From NCBI RefSeq assembly GCF_900090265.1, contig NZ_LT607752.1:5152001-5216000 (forward strand): a stretch of DNA of 64,000 nucleotides, in the 5' to 3' direction. The notes below the pieces were generated by a model. It worked only from the letters and a program-made list of their open reading frames with translations, was not told the DNA's origin and did no database searches. The stretch comes from Micromonospora rifamycinica. Lineage in GTDB: Bacteria; Actinomycetota; Actinomycetes; Mycobacteriales; Micromonosporaceae. Position numbers and translations under genes: made by a program. The number at the start of each line of letters is the position of its first letter. Position 1 is the first letter of the stretch. Shown piece after piece: positions 32,775 to 42,349 of this stretch.

Positions 32775-34001
32775 TCAGTGCCCGGCGGTCGGCGTGGGGT
32801 GGTCGGCCAGCAGGGTCGACAGGCGTGGGGTGACCTGCCACTGGTCGACCAGCTGCCGGTACTCGGCCGCCACCCCGTCGTCGCCCGGGTCGCCGGGTGC
32901 CCGCTGCGGGCGGGCGGTACCGCCGCCGGTGCCCGGGTCGCCGCCGGAGCCGTTACGGCGGGCGCGGATCAGCAGGTTCCGGGGGGTGTGCCGGGAGTCG
33001 ACGAACTCGACCACCTCGGCCCGGTAGCCGTGCGTCCGCAGCAACCCGGCGCGCAGCGCGTCGGTGAGCACGTCGGCGAAGCGTTCCCGCAGGATGCCCT
33101 GCCGGGTCAGCAGTTCGTAGGGCGCCGGGGCCGGTCGGGCGCGCAACTGCGCCGCGAGGTCGTGGTGGCAGCACGGGGCGGCGAGGATCCAGCGGGCCTG
33201 CCAGCGCACCGCCCGGGCCAGCGCCTCGTCGGTGGCGGTGTCGCAGGCGTGCAGCGCGAGGACCAGGTCGGGGGCGGGCTCCACCACGGCGTCGGCGATG
33301 GTGCCGGCGACGAAGGACACCCGGTCGCCCCAGCCGAGGCGCTCGGCCAGCTCGGTGTTGCGCCGCCGCTGGTCCTCCCGGACGTCCACCCCGACGAGGT
33401 CCACGTCCAGCCCGCGGCCGGTCAGGTACCGGTACGCGGCGAAGGTCAGGTAGGCATTGCCGCAGCCCAGGTCGACCACGCGCAGTCGGCCGGTGAGGTC
33501 GTCGGGGAGAGTGGCGGCCAACGCGCGCAGGAAGGCGTCCACCTGTCGCCGTTTGGCGGCGCTGCCACCGATCTCCGCGAAGATCGGGTCTCCCGGGTCG
33601 AGGAGGTACTCCTTGGCCCGGTCGTGGCCCTCCGGCCCGGCCGCCGGACGGCTGGCCGCCGCCCGGTGCACCTGGGCGTCGCCGGACTTGGTCACCCGGA
33701 GCTGGAGGGTGGCCCTGGCGGTCTCCACGTGCCAGTTGCCGAACGGCTCGGCGAGCAGCGCGTCGACCGCCGCGTCGGCGTCCGGGCCGCCCGGCACCAC
33801 GTTCTGGGTGTACGGCCGTACCCCGTCGGAGGTGGAGATCTGCAACCGGGTGCCGGCCTTGAGGGCGACCGGGCGGAGCTCGGCGCGTACCACGGAGGGA
33901 CGTTGCCCCCGGCGTCGGCCGGCGGCGACGGCGCGGGTCAGGGCGGGGTCGAGCAGCAACGCCCGCACCTCGGTCAGGGCGACGTCCAACGGTTCCGGCA
34001 T
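32775..34001 (-). CDS. class I SAM-dependent methyltransferase
   Basis: A 408-residue protein. The SAM motif VVDLGCGNAYLTFAAYRYL and acidic motif VDLVGVDVRED lie near residues 195-230, and LALHACDTATDEALARA and APCCHHDL give the later motifs. The two-Cys C-C-H-H segment is typical of METTL25-like enzymes with this conserved layout. The N-terminal 190 residues are a separate domain probably binding RNA or protein. ATG at 34001 follows GGAAGGA. Substrate unknown. Confidence 0.8.
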   Translation of the reverse strand: MPEPLDVALTEVRALLLDPALTRAVAAGRRRGQRPSVVRAELRPVALKAGTRLQISTSDGVRPYTQNVVPGGPDADAAVDALLAEPFGNWHVETARATLQLRVTKSGDAQVHRAAASRPAAGPEGHDRAKEYLLDPGDPIFAEIGGSAAKRRQVDAFLRALAATLPDDLTGRLRVVDLGCGNAYLTFAAYRYLTGRGLDVDLVGVDVREDQRRRNTELAERLGWGDRVSFVAGTIADAVVEPAPDLVLALHACDTATDEALARAVRWQARWILAAPCCHHDLAAQLRARPAPAPYELLTRQGILRERFADVLTDALRAGLLRTHGYRAEVVEFVDSRHTPRNLLIRARRNGSGGDPGTGGGTARPQRAPGDPGDDGVAAEYRQLVDQWQVTPRLSTLLADHPTPTAGH

Positions 34002-34432
34002 CCTGCCATCATCCTTCCCGCCCGACCGGTGCCGCGGCCGGGCCGTCCCCGGGTGTCCCGCGCCGCACCGGTGCCCACCCGCAGCATCCCGCTGCAAACC
34101 GCGACTCAGAGTGGCCTCAAGATCAGATTGCAGTTTTGCAGACGACACGCCGATGCAAGTACGCGAAATCGCAACCTGATCATGGTGCCCCCACCAGCAA
34201 GCGTCGTTCGGACGCCGACCGTCCCTCAAACTCCCGGGGTGACGTCGGTTGCTCGTGTCCGGGGGCCAGACGAGGGCCGACGGCCTCCGGCCTGGCTCCC
34301 GCCTCGCTCCGGACCTGGCTCCGGGCTTGGACGGTGGGGTGGCGTTCGTGCACACCGCCGACGTCCGCACCGGGTGCGAGCGAGACATCCCCCGGACCGT
34401 CAGCGCGGGCCGGGGGATGTCGGTGTTGCCTG
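34002..34432. other. 431-bp intergenic region with palindrome
   Basis: It is AT-richer than its surroundings between 34110 and 34190, where a palindrome lies. The rest is GC-rich with no supported gene. No promoter can be placed with confidence. Confidence 0.5.
34121..34181. repeat. palindromic element D
   Basis: Outer arms gatcagattgc and gcaacctgatc (10 of 11 pair) enclose an inner pair TTGCA (34136-34140) and TGCAA (34154-34158). It lies between two genes on the same strand and is less GC-rich than anything near it. Its GATCA ends resemble those of elements B and C. Confidence 0.6.
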
Positions 34433-36217
34433 TCAGTCGGCGGTGGCCTCGGCCGGCGTGTCCGTGCCGGAACCGCCGCCACGGCGACGCCGACGGCGAC
34501 GGGGCCGGGTCGACTCGCCCTCGATGGCCGGCCCTGCGGCCGAGGTGGCCGTGCCGGTGGTGCCGGTGGTCGTGCCGGTGGTGCCGGTCGTCGTGCTGGC
34601 GGTGCCGGTGGTCGTGCCGGTGGTGCCGGTGGTCGTGCCGGTGGACTCCCCGCCGGTCACCGTGGTCGACTCGCCCGCGACCACCTCGCCGGCCCGGCGA
34701 CGACGCCGGTGACGCGGGGTGCGGGTGCCCTCCTCGGCCGTCTCCACGGCTGCGGAGGGGGCATCCGGCGCGTCGGTGCCGGGGCGACCCCGACGCCGCT
34801 CGCCCCGACCGCCGCCGGTGCCCCGGCCGCCGCTGTCGCCACGACCGCGGCCCTCGCCGCGCCGGGAGCCCCGGCCACCGCCCTCACCCCGGCCGGACCG
34901 GCCACCCAGGTCCTCCTCGACCTCGGCGGAGAGCCCGGCGCGGGTCCGCTCGGCGGTCGGCAGGGTGCCCGTCATCTCGGGCGAGATGTCCAGGTCGGTG
35001 TAGAGGTGCGGGGAGGTGTGGTACGTCTCCGGCGGCTCGGGCATGTCCAGGCCGAGCGTCTTGTCGATGATCCGCCAGCGGGGCATGTCGTCCCAGTCGA
35101 CGAAGGTGACCGCGACACCGGTCGCCCCGGCCCGGCCGGTACGGCCGATCCGGTGGGTGTAGGTGTCCTGGTCCTCGGGGCAGTCGTAGTTGATGACGTG
35201 GGTGACGCCGCTGACGTCGATGCCCCGGGCGGCCACGTCGGTGGCGACCAGGGTGTCGATCTTGCCGGCCCGGAACGCGCGCAGCGCCCGCTCCCGCGCG
35301 CCCTGACCCAGGTCACCGTGCACGGCGGCCACCGCGAAGCCCCGGAAGTCGAGATCCTCGGCGACCCGGTCGGCGGCCCGCTTGGTGCGGGTGAAGATCA
35401 TGGTGAGCCCGCGTCCCTCGGCCTGGAGGATCCGCGCCACGATCTCGATCTTGTTCATCGAGTGGGTGCGGTACGCCAGCTGCTGGGTCTGCGGCGACGG
35501 GCCGGTCTCGGCGGTGTGCCCGGCGTGGATCGTCACCGGTCGGCGCAGGAACCGCCGGGAGAGGGTGACGATCGGGTCCGGCATGGTGGCCGAGAAGAGC
35601 ATGGTCTGCCGGTCCTCCGGCAGCATCGCCAGGATCTTCTCGACGTCGTCGAGGAAGCCCAGGTCGAGCATCCGGTCGGCCTCGTCGAGCACCAGCGCGC
35701 GGACCCGGTCCAGCCGCAGGTGCTTCTGCTTCTGCAGGTCCATCAGCCGGCCCGGGGTGCCGACCAGGATCTCCACGCCCTTGCGCAGCGCGTCGATCTG
35801 CGGCTCGTACGCCACCCCTCCGTAGATCGGCAGCACCCGTACGCCCCGGGTGCGGCCGGCGGCGGCGAGGTCCTTGGCCACCTGGATGCCCAGCTCACGG
35901 GTGGGGACGACGACCAGTGCCTGCGGCACGCCGTCGCTGCCCTCGCCCGGTGCCAGCACCCGCTCCAGCAGCGGCACGCCGAAGCCGAGCGTCTTGCCGG
36001 TGCCGGTCGGCGCCTGGCCGATCATGTCGGTGCCCCGAAGCGCGATCGGGATGGCGTACTCCTGGATCGCGAAGGCACGGGTGATACCCGCTGTGGCCAG
36101 GGCCTCGACGGTTTCGGGCCGCGCGCCCAGCGCGGCGAAGGTGGGGGCCTCCGGACGGACCGGGGCGGTGGGGACCAGTTCCTGGCCCTCCAACTGATCG
36201 AGAATCTGTTCGCTCAT
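34433..36217 (-). CDS. DEAD-box RNA helicase, RhlE/CshA-like
   Basis: A 594-residue RNA helicase. It has the Q motif (PTFAALGARPETVEALATAG), APTGTGKT (Walker A), PTRELG, GTPGRLMD, VLDEADRMLD, SAT, TRTKRAADRVAED, ATDVAARGIDV and HRIGRTGRAG. The C-terminal 180 residues are Arg/Gly-rich, then Thr/Gly-rich, ending in basic RRRRRRRGG, probably RNA-binding and disordered. Its role is RNA remodelling in decay, ribosome assembly or cold response. The neighbourhood matches the rhlE locus of mycobacteria. Confidence 0.92.
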   Translation of the reverse strand: MSEQILDQLEGQELVPTAPVRPEAPTFAALGARPETVEALATAGITRAFAIQEYAIPIALRGTDMIGQAPTGTGKTLGFGVPLLERVLAPGEGSDGVPQALVVVPTRELGIQVAKDLAAAGRTRGVRVLPIYGGVAYEPQIDALRKGVEILVGTPGRLMDLQKQKHLRLDRVRALVLDEADRMLDLGFLDDVEKILAMLPEDRQTMLFSATMPDPIVTLSRRFLRRPVTIHAGHTAETGPSPQTQQLAYRTHSMNKIEIVARILQAEGRGLTMIFTRTKRAADRVAEDLDFRGFAVAAVHGDLGQGARERALRAFRAGKIDTLVATDVAARGIDVSGVTHVINYDCPEDQDTYTHRIGRTGRAGATGVAVTFVDWDDMPRWRIIDKTLGLDMPEPPETYHTSPHLYTDLDISPEMTGTLPTAERTRAGLSAEVEEDLGGRSGRGEGGGRGSRRGEGRGRGDSGGRGTGGGRGERRRGRPGTDAPDAPSAAVETAEEGTRTPRHRRRRRAGEVVAGESTTVTGGESTGTTTGTTGTTTGTASTTTGTTGTTTGTTGTATSAAGPAIEGESTRPRRRRRRRGGGSGTDTPAEATAD

Positions 36218-36567
36218 CTGGATCTGGGGGTGCCCTCTCGTGGTGCGCCCCGTTTTGTCCTCAGGGCGCGTTCGGTATGGCGCGGGCCACGCGATCGGCG
36301 GCGGAGAATCGCCGCGCCGGACCGGGCCGCACGCGCGCCGCAGGCAGGACTTCGATCAGATCGGCGCCCACGGCAACTACCCCATCTTACCCGAGCAGGC
36401 CGGTGCACGCCCCTGACCTGGATGACCGGCTTTCGCCGGGGGTGATAAATGTGACCTGGGCCACTGCTGCCGGGCCGGGCGGGACTTCGCCCCGGGCGAG
36501 GGTGGCGGGGCTGGCGTTGGTCGGTCCGGCCTGCGGCGGGAGTGCCCGCCGCAGGGGCCGGACCGGC
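36218..36567 (-). promoter_or_regulatory. long leader of the helicase and terminator of the DUF3107 gene
   Basis: On the minus strand TAAGAT (36384-36389 on plus) is a credible -10 box, giving a leader of about 160 bases before the helicase start. Long leaders are common for cold-regulated helicases. The -35 is poor. At 36523-36564 an 18-bp stem (ggtccggcc tgcggcggg and its partner, one bulge) with a 4-base loop ends the DUF3107 transcript. Confidence 0.5.
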
Positions 36568-36795
36568 TCAGCGAACGGTGAAACCGACCGCGCGGGGGGA
36601 CGCCTCGGCGATCTCGACGTAGGCGACCTTGCCGACCGGCACGATCACCCGTCGACCCTTCTCGTCGGTCAGGGACAGCGTCCCCTCGGCCGTGGCGAAG
36701 GCGTCGGTCACGATCTGCTCGATCTCGGCCGGCGACTGCGCGCTCTCCAGAACCAGCTCGCGCGGCGCGTACTGCACGCCGATCTTGACCTCCAC
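36568..36795 (-). CDS. DUF3107 protein
   Basis: A 75-residue protein matching the DUF3107 family (TB9.4 in mycobacteria): MEVKIGVQYAPRELVLESA, then a central TEGTLSLTDEKGRRVIVPVGKVAYVEI. Beta-rich, soluble; function unknown. GAGGAGG precedes the GTG at 36795. It lies downstream of the TetR gene, 65 bases away, as in the mycobacterial locus. Confidence 0.88.
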   Translation of the reverse strand: MEVKIGVQYAPRELVLESAQSPAEIEQIVTDAFATAEGTLSLTDEKGRRVIVPVGKVAYVEIAEASPRAVGFTVR

Positions 36796-36860
36796 TGTGC
36801 CTCCTCAGGTGGGCGAGATAGCCGCCGATCGGAAGGCTATCCGATCTCGGGGCCGGATGT

Positions 36861-37499
36861 TCAGGTCGACTCACCCTGGAGCGGGAAGCTCGCGATGCCC
36901 CGCCAGGACAGCGCCGCGACCAGCGCCTCCGCCTCGGCCTTCGGCACCTGCCGGCCACCGGCCAGCCAGAACTGGGCGGCGGTCTCGGCCGCCCCGACCA
37001 GACCGGAGGCGAGCAGCTCGGCGTGCGCCCGGCTGACCCCGGTGTCCGAGATGATGGTGTCGGTGATCGCCGCGATGCAGCCCTGCTCCACCCGCTCCAC
37101 CCGCTGCCGGACCGCCGGGTCGTTGCGCAGGTCGGATTCGAAGACGAGCCGGAACGCCTCGCTCTCGTGGTCGACGAAGTCGAAGTACGCCCGCACCGAT
37201 GCGCCGACCCGTTCCTTGTTGTCCTGGGTTCCGCGCATCGCGTCGTGCACCTTGGCGACGATGGCGTCACAGTGCGTGTCGAGCAGCGCCAGATACAGAT
37301 CCATCTTTCCGGGGAAGTGCTGGTACAGCACCGGCTTGGAAACCCCGGCCCGCTCGGCGATGTCGTCCATCGCGGCGGCGTGGTACCCCTGCGCTACGAA
37401 CACCTCCTGCGCTGCGGCGAGTAGCTGCTTACGGCGTGCTGAACGGGGTAGCCGGGTAGGCCGGCCGGTAGTCTGCGCACCGTTCCCCACAGCGGTCAC
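36861..37499 (-). CDS. TetR-family regulator
   Basis: A 212-residue repressor-type protein. The N-terminal HTH is RRKQLLAAAQEVFVAQGYHAAAMDDIAERAGVSKPVLYQHFPGK (recognition helix around SKPVLYQHF); the rest is the ligand-binding helical domain. The ligand is unknown. GTG at 37499 follows CGGAGG. It is divergent from the large protein at 37648 and may control both. Confidence 0.92.
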   Translation of the reverse strand: MTAVGNGAQTTGRPTRLPRSARRKQLLAAAQEVFVAQGYHAAAMDDIAERAGVSKPVLYQHFPGKMDLYLALLDTHCDAIVAKVHDAMRGTQDNKERVGASVRAYFDFVDHESEAFRLVFESDLRNDPAVRQRVERVEQGCIAAITDTIISDTGVSRAHAELLASGLVGAAETAAQFWLAGGRQVPKAEAEALVAALSWRGIASFPLQGEST

Positions 37500-37647
37500 G
37501 GGAACCTCCGAGTTTCGTCGTTCCAGCCGGCACTTTTACCCCGTACCGGTCAGGACACTCACCCGGCCCCGGAATTGGCCCGCCGCTGTAACTTATCGCC
37601 ACTGTCACCACACGGTAGCCTCAGCGGGGGCGACCAAGGAGCGCGCG

Positions 37648-40600
37648 GTGAGTGAATCAGGGCAACCCGGTGCCGCCACCCCGGGAGAGCATGACGACGG
37701 TACGGGTCAGCAGGACGACCTGGCCCGTTCCGTCAGTGGGTGGGCGCCTGCGACCGGGTGGTCCGACGGGGCCGACGCCCCGGGTTACCGGGAGACCGGC
37801 TCACCGTGGAACCGGGCCGACCCCGCCGCGGGCTGGAGCGGGTCGCCCGCGCGGCACGGTGACCTGCCTGCACCGTTCGTCTCCCCGCCGGGCGGTGTGG
37901 ACGCCCCGCGCAACGGCCGGGCACCCCGCAATGGTCACGACTCGGCACCGGATTTCCCGGCCCCTGCCCGTCGCCCGGTGAGCGCCCCACCCGGCGACCC
38001 CCGTCACCCCGCCGACGACCTGCGGACCGACGGCGACGACCGGCTCGTCGTCCCCGCCCAGCGGCCGATGCCGCCGACTGGGCAGCAGCACCACCCGGAG
38101 TCCGCCCGGCACTCCTCGGACGACCCCTCCGCGCCCGGCGGCGGGCGCTGGCCCGGGAGTGACCTGCCCTCCTCGGCCCCACCGGCGATGCAGGTCCCCC
38201 CGGTGGGCACGGCCGCCTCCGGATTCGAGGTGCCACCCGGTTTCCACGCCCCGGAGCGGGGCGCGGCCGAGTCGTCCCCGACCGGCGACCCCCGCGACTG
38301 GGACGGTCGCTTCCCGGCCGAGGGTGATCCGCCCGGCGGGGCCGACCGCTTCCCCCCGGGGGAGTCGACCGCCGACGCCCGGCCGGGTGCCGCCGAGCCG
38401 CCCGGCGGGAGCGGCGAATCCCGGGCCACCGAGCCGCGGGGTGTCGAGCCGCGGGGTGGGGACCGGCTGTCCGCCGAGCGTCGACCGGCCGCCCCCGGTG
38501 AGGAACCGGACTGGTCCGGCCCGAGTTGGAACCGGCCGAGCTGGGGCGGGACCTGGGCGCCCTCCTGGTCCCGGGACGAGGACCCGGCGGCCGGGCGACG
38601 TGGCCGGGCCGACCGGGCGGTGGAGTGGTCGGCCGAGCCGGCCCGCCCCTACGAACCGGTACGTGCCGAGCCGGCCCGCCCCTACCAGCCGGTACGCGCC
38701 GAGCCGGCCCGCCCGTACGAGCCGGTGCGCTCGGAGGTGCCCCGCCCGTATGAGCTGACCCGTTCCGAACCGGTCACCCCTCCCGCGTTGCCGGAGCCCA
38801 CGCCGTCGGTGGCCGATCGGCCCGGCCGGGACGGGCCGACCGCTGACCGGGCGGCCCCGGGCCGCCCCGGTGCCGACCGCCCCGACCGGGATCGGCCGAC
38901 GCGTGCCGGCCGTGACGACGAGCACCCGGATCCGGGCTGGCCCGCGCGTGTCGGCCGTGACGACGAGCCCGCCGAGTCGGGCTGGCCCGACCGTGCCGCC
39001 GACCGCCCCGAGTCGGGCTGGCCCGACCGTGCTGACGACCGCCCCGACCGGGATCGGCCGACGCGTACCGGCCGCGACGACGACCGCCCCGGGCGGGGCT
39101 GGCCCGCGCGTGCCGCTCGCGACGACGACCGGCCCGAGCGGGACTGGTCGGAGCGCGGCGGTCGACCGGAGCGGTCCGAACGGGACTGGTCCGATCGTGC
39201 CGGGGCGACCTGGTCCGACCGGGCCGACCGGGGTCGGGCGGGGCCGGGCTGGCCCGAGCGGGGCTGGTCCGAGCGGGCCGACGGCGACTGGTCCGACCGC
39301 TCGGAGGGGGACCGCGCCGAGGCCGACCGGGCGGAGCGGAGCTGGTCCGACCAGGCACAGCGGCCCGACCGTGACCGGTCGTCGGGTGTACAGCCCGCCC
39401 CGGAGCGCGTCCGCGCGGTGGACCGGGCTGCCGAACCGCCCCGGTGGACCACGGACCGTCCCACCGGCACACCATCCCCCGCGCTCTACGACGCGTCGGT
39501 CACCCCGCCGCCGCTGTCCCGCGACGAGTCGATCGGATCGCCACTGTCCCGCAACGATCCCGCCGCGCCGTCGTCGTCCCGTGTCGACCCGGCCGCGCCG
39601 CTGTCCCGTGTCGAGCCTGCCGGAGCGCCGTCGGCCCGCGACGAGCCGACCGGAGCGTCACCCTCCGGTGCCGGGCCGGTCGGGGCGCCGTCGGCGTCCG
39701 GCGGTGAGCGGAGCACCGGGCTGCCGGGCGTCGGCCGCGCCGACCAGCCGTTCCGGCTGCCCCGGGACGAACCCGCCGCGCGACCGGTCACCCCGCCGGC
39801 CGGCCGCGCCGATCAGCCGTTCCGGCTCCGGTCGGTGCCGGCCGAGCCGGTCAGCCCCGCCACCCCTCCCGGCCATCCGCCGGAGCCCCCCGTCGCCGCC
39901 CTCGGCACCCCCGCCATCGGCGGGCCGCGCCGGCTGGGCCAGATCCCGCCCGCGCCCGCACCGGTGGGCGTGCCCTCCTACGCGGCCCGCCGCTCCGCCC
40001 CCGACCCGCTGACCACGACCGAGCCGGTGGCGGACCAGCGGAGACCGGACCGGGGCACGGCGGTGCTGCCGCAGCGCGTCCCCGCCGAACCGGACGTGCC
40101 CGTCGTGCCGGAGCCGCCAGCCGTGGAGCCCCCCGCCGAGACCCCGGAACTCGCCCGCATCGCCACCCACCTGCGCCGGGACGACGAGCCCGCCCCGCTG
40201 CGGGAACGTCCCGAGGGCTTCGACGTCAACGCGATCCTGGACGCCGTACGCGAGGTGGCCGGTGTGCGGGACGCGGCGCTGCGTCGTACCCCGGCCGGGG
40301 CGCACAGCCTGCGGCTGGACCTGTCCGACGGGGCCGACCCGGCGGAGGTGAGCCGGCTGGTGGCCCGCCTGCTCCAGGAGCGGATGGGCCTCGCCGCGGC
40401 CCCGCAGAACCTGCCCGGTGAGCCGAGCGCCGCGGTGCCGCCACCGCTGCGCCGCCGTACCGGCGAACCGCGCCCGGGGGACGCGCGGGGCCGCGACGAG
40501 TCCGTCCCGTCGGCCCGCCGGGAGCCGAACCGTGGCGCACCGACCGGCCCCCGGCCGGTCGGTGCAGGTGAGCCGCCGGTCCCCGCCGGGGACCGGCCGG

Positions 40601-41304
40601 GCGGTGGTGCCGGGCCGCTGGCAGGGCAGCCGTCGGCCGGCCGGGAGGCCCTCACCGGCGGACCGGGCCGGGACGCCGAGGAAGCGCCGGCCGAGCAGTC
40701 GCCGACGGTGTCCGGGGTGCCCCGCCGACGTAGGCAGCCGACCGCCCACCGGGGTCGGGCCAGCGTGGAGGACGTCCCCGGCGCGCTGCTGCCGCCCACC
40801 GGGAGCCCGGCGACGCTCAACGCGTCGTACTCGGGCGGTGGGCAGATGACCACGACGGAGACCGCGCCCTCGCGACCGCTGGACACCGGCGGCGTGCCGG
40901 GGCCACGGGTGGTGATCGACCACGTCCAGGTCAGCACGTTCGGCCTGGACGCCAACGTCGAGGTACGCCTGCTCGCCGCCGGTGAGCCGGCGGCCGGGCA
41001 CGCCACCGGACCGGCCGTGGACGGGTACGTGCTGCGGCTCTGCGCGGTGGCCGCCGCGGCGGCGGTGGACGAGCTGCTGCGGCACGCCGAGCGCACCGCC
41101 GAGCGGGGACGCTGCTTCGTCGAGCACGTCGCCGTGGTGCCGTTCGGCAACTGCGAGGTGGCGACCGTGGTGGTGCTGCTGGTCTGCGACGGCTGGGTGG
41201 AGCAGCTGGCGGGTTCGGCGCTGGTCGCCGGGGATCCGCGGCAGGCGGTGGTCCGGGCGACGCTGGCGGCGGTCAACCGTCGCCTCGAAGCGCTGCTCGC
41301 CTGA
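37648..41304 (+). CDS. very large disordered protein with conserved C-terminal domain
   Basis: A 1218-residue protein. Residues 1 to about 860 are Pro/Arg/Asp/Gly-rich and disordered, with internal repeats such as PARPYEPVRAE (three copies) and WPDRADDRPDRDRPT-type units. A small folded region lies near residue 855-915 (GFDVNAILDAVREVAGVRDAAL), then another linker. The last 130 residues (RVVIDHVQVSTFGLDANVEV onwards) form a globular alpha/beta domain. No catalytic motif or TM helix was found. Such proteins are typical of this actinobacterial locus. Start GTG with AAGGAG seven bases upstream. Confidence 0.75.
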   Translation: MSESGQPGAATPGEHDDGTGQQDDLARSVSGWAPATGWSDGADAPGYRETGSPWNRADPAAGWSGSPARHGDLPAPFVSPPGGVDAPRNGRAPRNGHDSAPDFPAPARRPVSAPPGDPRHPADDLRTDGDDRLVVPAQRPMPPTGQQHHPESARHSSDDPSAPGGGRWPGSDLPSSAPPAMQVPPVGTAASGFEVPPGFHAPERGAAESSPTGDPRDWDGRFPAEGDPPGGADRFPPGESTADARPGAAEPPGGSGESRATEPRGVEPRGGDRLSAERRPAAPGEEPDWSGPSWNRPSWGGTWAPSWSRDEDPAAGRRGRADRAVEWSAEPARPYEPVRAEPARPYQPVRAEPARPYEPVRSEVPRPYELTRSEPVTPPALPEPTPSVADRPGRDGPTADRAAPGRPGADRPDRDRPTRAGRDDEHPDPGWPARVGRDDEPAESGWPDRAADRPESGWPDRADDRPDRDRPTRTGRDDDRPGRGWPARAARDDDRPERDWSERGGRPERSERDWSDRAGATWSDRADRGRAGPGWPERGWSERADGDWSDRSEGDRAEADRAERSWSDQAQRPDRDRSSGVQPAPERVRAVDRAAEPPRWTTDRPTGTPSPALYDASVTPPPLSRDESIGSPLSRNDPAAPSSSRVDPAAPLSRVEPAGAPSARDEPTGASPSGAGPVGAPSASGGERSTGLPGVGRADQPFRLPRDEPAARPVTPPAGRADQPFRLRSVPAEPVSPATPPGHPPEPPVAALGTPAIGGPRRLGQIPPAPAPVGVPSYAARRSAPDPLTTTEPVADQRRPDRGTAVLPQRVPAEPDVPVVPEPPAVEPPAETPELARIATHLRRDDEPAPLRERPEGFDVNAILDAVREVAGVRDAALRRTPAGAHSLRLDLSDGADPAEVSRLVARLLQERMGLAAAPQNLPGEPSAAVPPPLRRRTGEPRPGDARGRDESVPSARREPNRGAPTGPRPVGAGEPPVPAGDRPGGGAGPLAGQPSAGREALTGGPGRDAEEAPAEQSPTVSGVPRRRRQPTAHRGRASVEDVPGALLPPTGSPATLNASYSGGGQMTTTETAPSRPLDTGGVPGPRVVIDHVQVSTFGLDANVEVRLLAAGEPAAGHATGPAVDGYVLRLCAVAAAAAVDELLRHAERTAERGRCFVEHVAVVPFGNCEVATVVVLLVCDGWVEQLAGSALVAGDPRQAVVRATLAAVNRRLEALLA

Positions 41305-41348
41305 GCGGCACGTTGTCGGTACGGGGACGGGACGGGAACACTGCCGGT

Positions 41349-42344
41349 ATGAAGCGCGCCGCCCTCTGGCCCGAGGAGCACCTGCCCCCGCACCGGCTGC
41401 CCCCACCCTGGCCCGGCCGGGCGGTACGGCTCGACGGCACGCTCACCTACGTGCGGGACACCCCGGCCACCGGGCCGGACGCGGAACCCGCGCTGTACGT
41501 GCACGGGTTGGGCGGCTCGTCACAGAACTGGACGGACCTCGCCGGCCTGCTCGCCGGCCGCCTCGACGGCCAGGCGATCGACCTGCCCGGCTTCGGTCGC
41601 AGCGAGCCGGGGCTGAGCTACACCATCCCGGCGTTCGCCGACCGGGTGGTGCGCTGGATCGAGCACTCCGGCCGGGGGCCGGTGCACCTGTTCGGCAACT
41701 CGTTGGGCGGGGCGGTCTCGGTGTACGTCGCCGGTCGCCGGCCGGACCTGGTGCGTACCCTGACCCTGATCTCGCCGGCCCTGCCGTTTTTGAACTTCGG
41801 CCGCTCGTTGCAGGGGCGGATGCTGCCGCTGCTGGCCATTCCGCGCGGGGAGCGGCTGGCCGCCTGGCGGCTGGCCCAGCTCGCCCCGGAGGTGATGGCA
41901 CAGCAGGCGATGGAGGCGTGCGTGGCCGACCTCAGCCGGATCAGCGAGCAGCGCCGGCAGGAGGCGCTGGAGGAGATCCGGGTCCGTTACGAGGCGACCC
42001 ACTACGCCGCCGCCTACGTGCGGACGTTCCGGGGGCTGGTGGCCAGTTTCCTGCGGTCGTACCTGCCGGGGCCGGGGTCGCTGTGGCGGATCGCCGCCGC
42101 GATCCGGGCGCCCACGCTGGTGGTGGGGGGCATGAAGGACCGGCTGGTGGACGTCCGGGTGGCCCCGCAGACGGCCCGGATCATCCCGGACAGCCGGTTG
42201 ATGATGCTGGCCGGCGTCGGGCACGTGGCGCAGCTGGAGGTGCCGCGTACGGTGGCCCGCGCCGTGCTGCACCTGCTCGCCGAGGTGGCGGACGCGCCGC
42301 GGTCCGGCGGTGACGCGGAGTTGCGGCCCGACGTGGCAAGCTGA
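41349..42344 (+). CDS. alpha/beta hydrolase
   Basis: A 331-residue enzyme. The fold's landmarks are seen: oxyanion strand YVHGLGGSSQNW, strand DLPGFGRSEP, nucleophile elbow LFGNSLGGAVS (Ser) and a late His in GVGHVAQLEVP; an acidic residue lies in GGMKDRLVDV. Possible roles are esterase or lipase; the substrate is unknown. A lid region of helices is between residues 160 and 250. ATG at 41349 was chosen because the upstream frame only adds charged residues. Confidence 0.88.
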   Translation: MKRAALWPEEHLPPHRLPPPWPGRAVRLDGTLTYVRDTPATGPDAEPALYVHGLGGSSQNWTDLAGLLAGRLDGQAIDLPGFGRSEPGLSYTIPAFADRVVRWIEHSGRGPVHLFGNSLGGAVSVYVAGRRPDLVRTLTLISPALPFLNFGRSLQGRMLPLLAIPRGERLAAWRLAQLAPEVMAQQAMEACVADLSRISEQRRQEALEEIRVRYEATHYAAAYVRTFRGLVASFLRSYLPGPGSLWRIAAAIRAPTLVVGGMKDRLVDVRVAPQTARIIPDSRLMMLAGVGHVAQLEVPRTVARAVLHLLAEVADAPRSGGDAELRPDVAS

Positions 42345-42349
42345 CCCGA

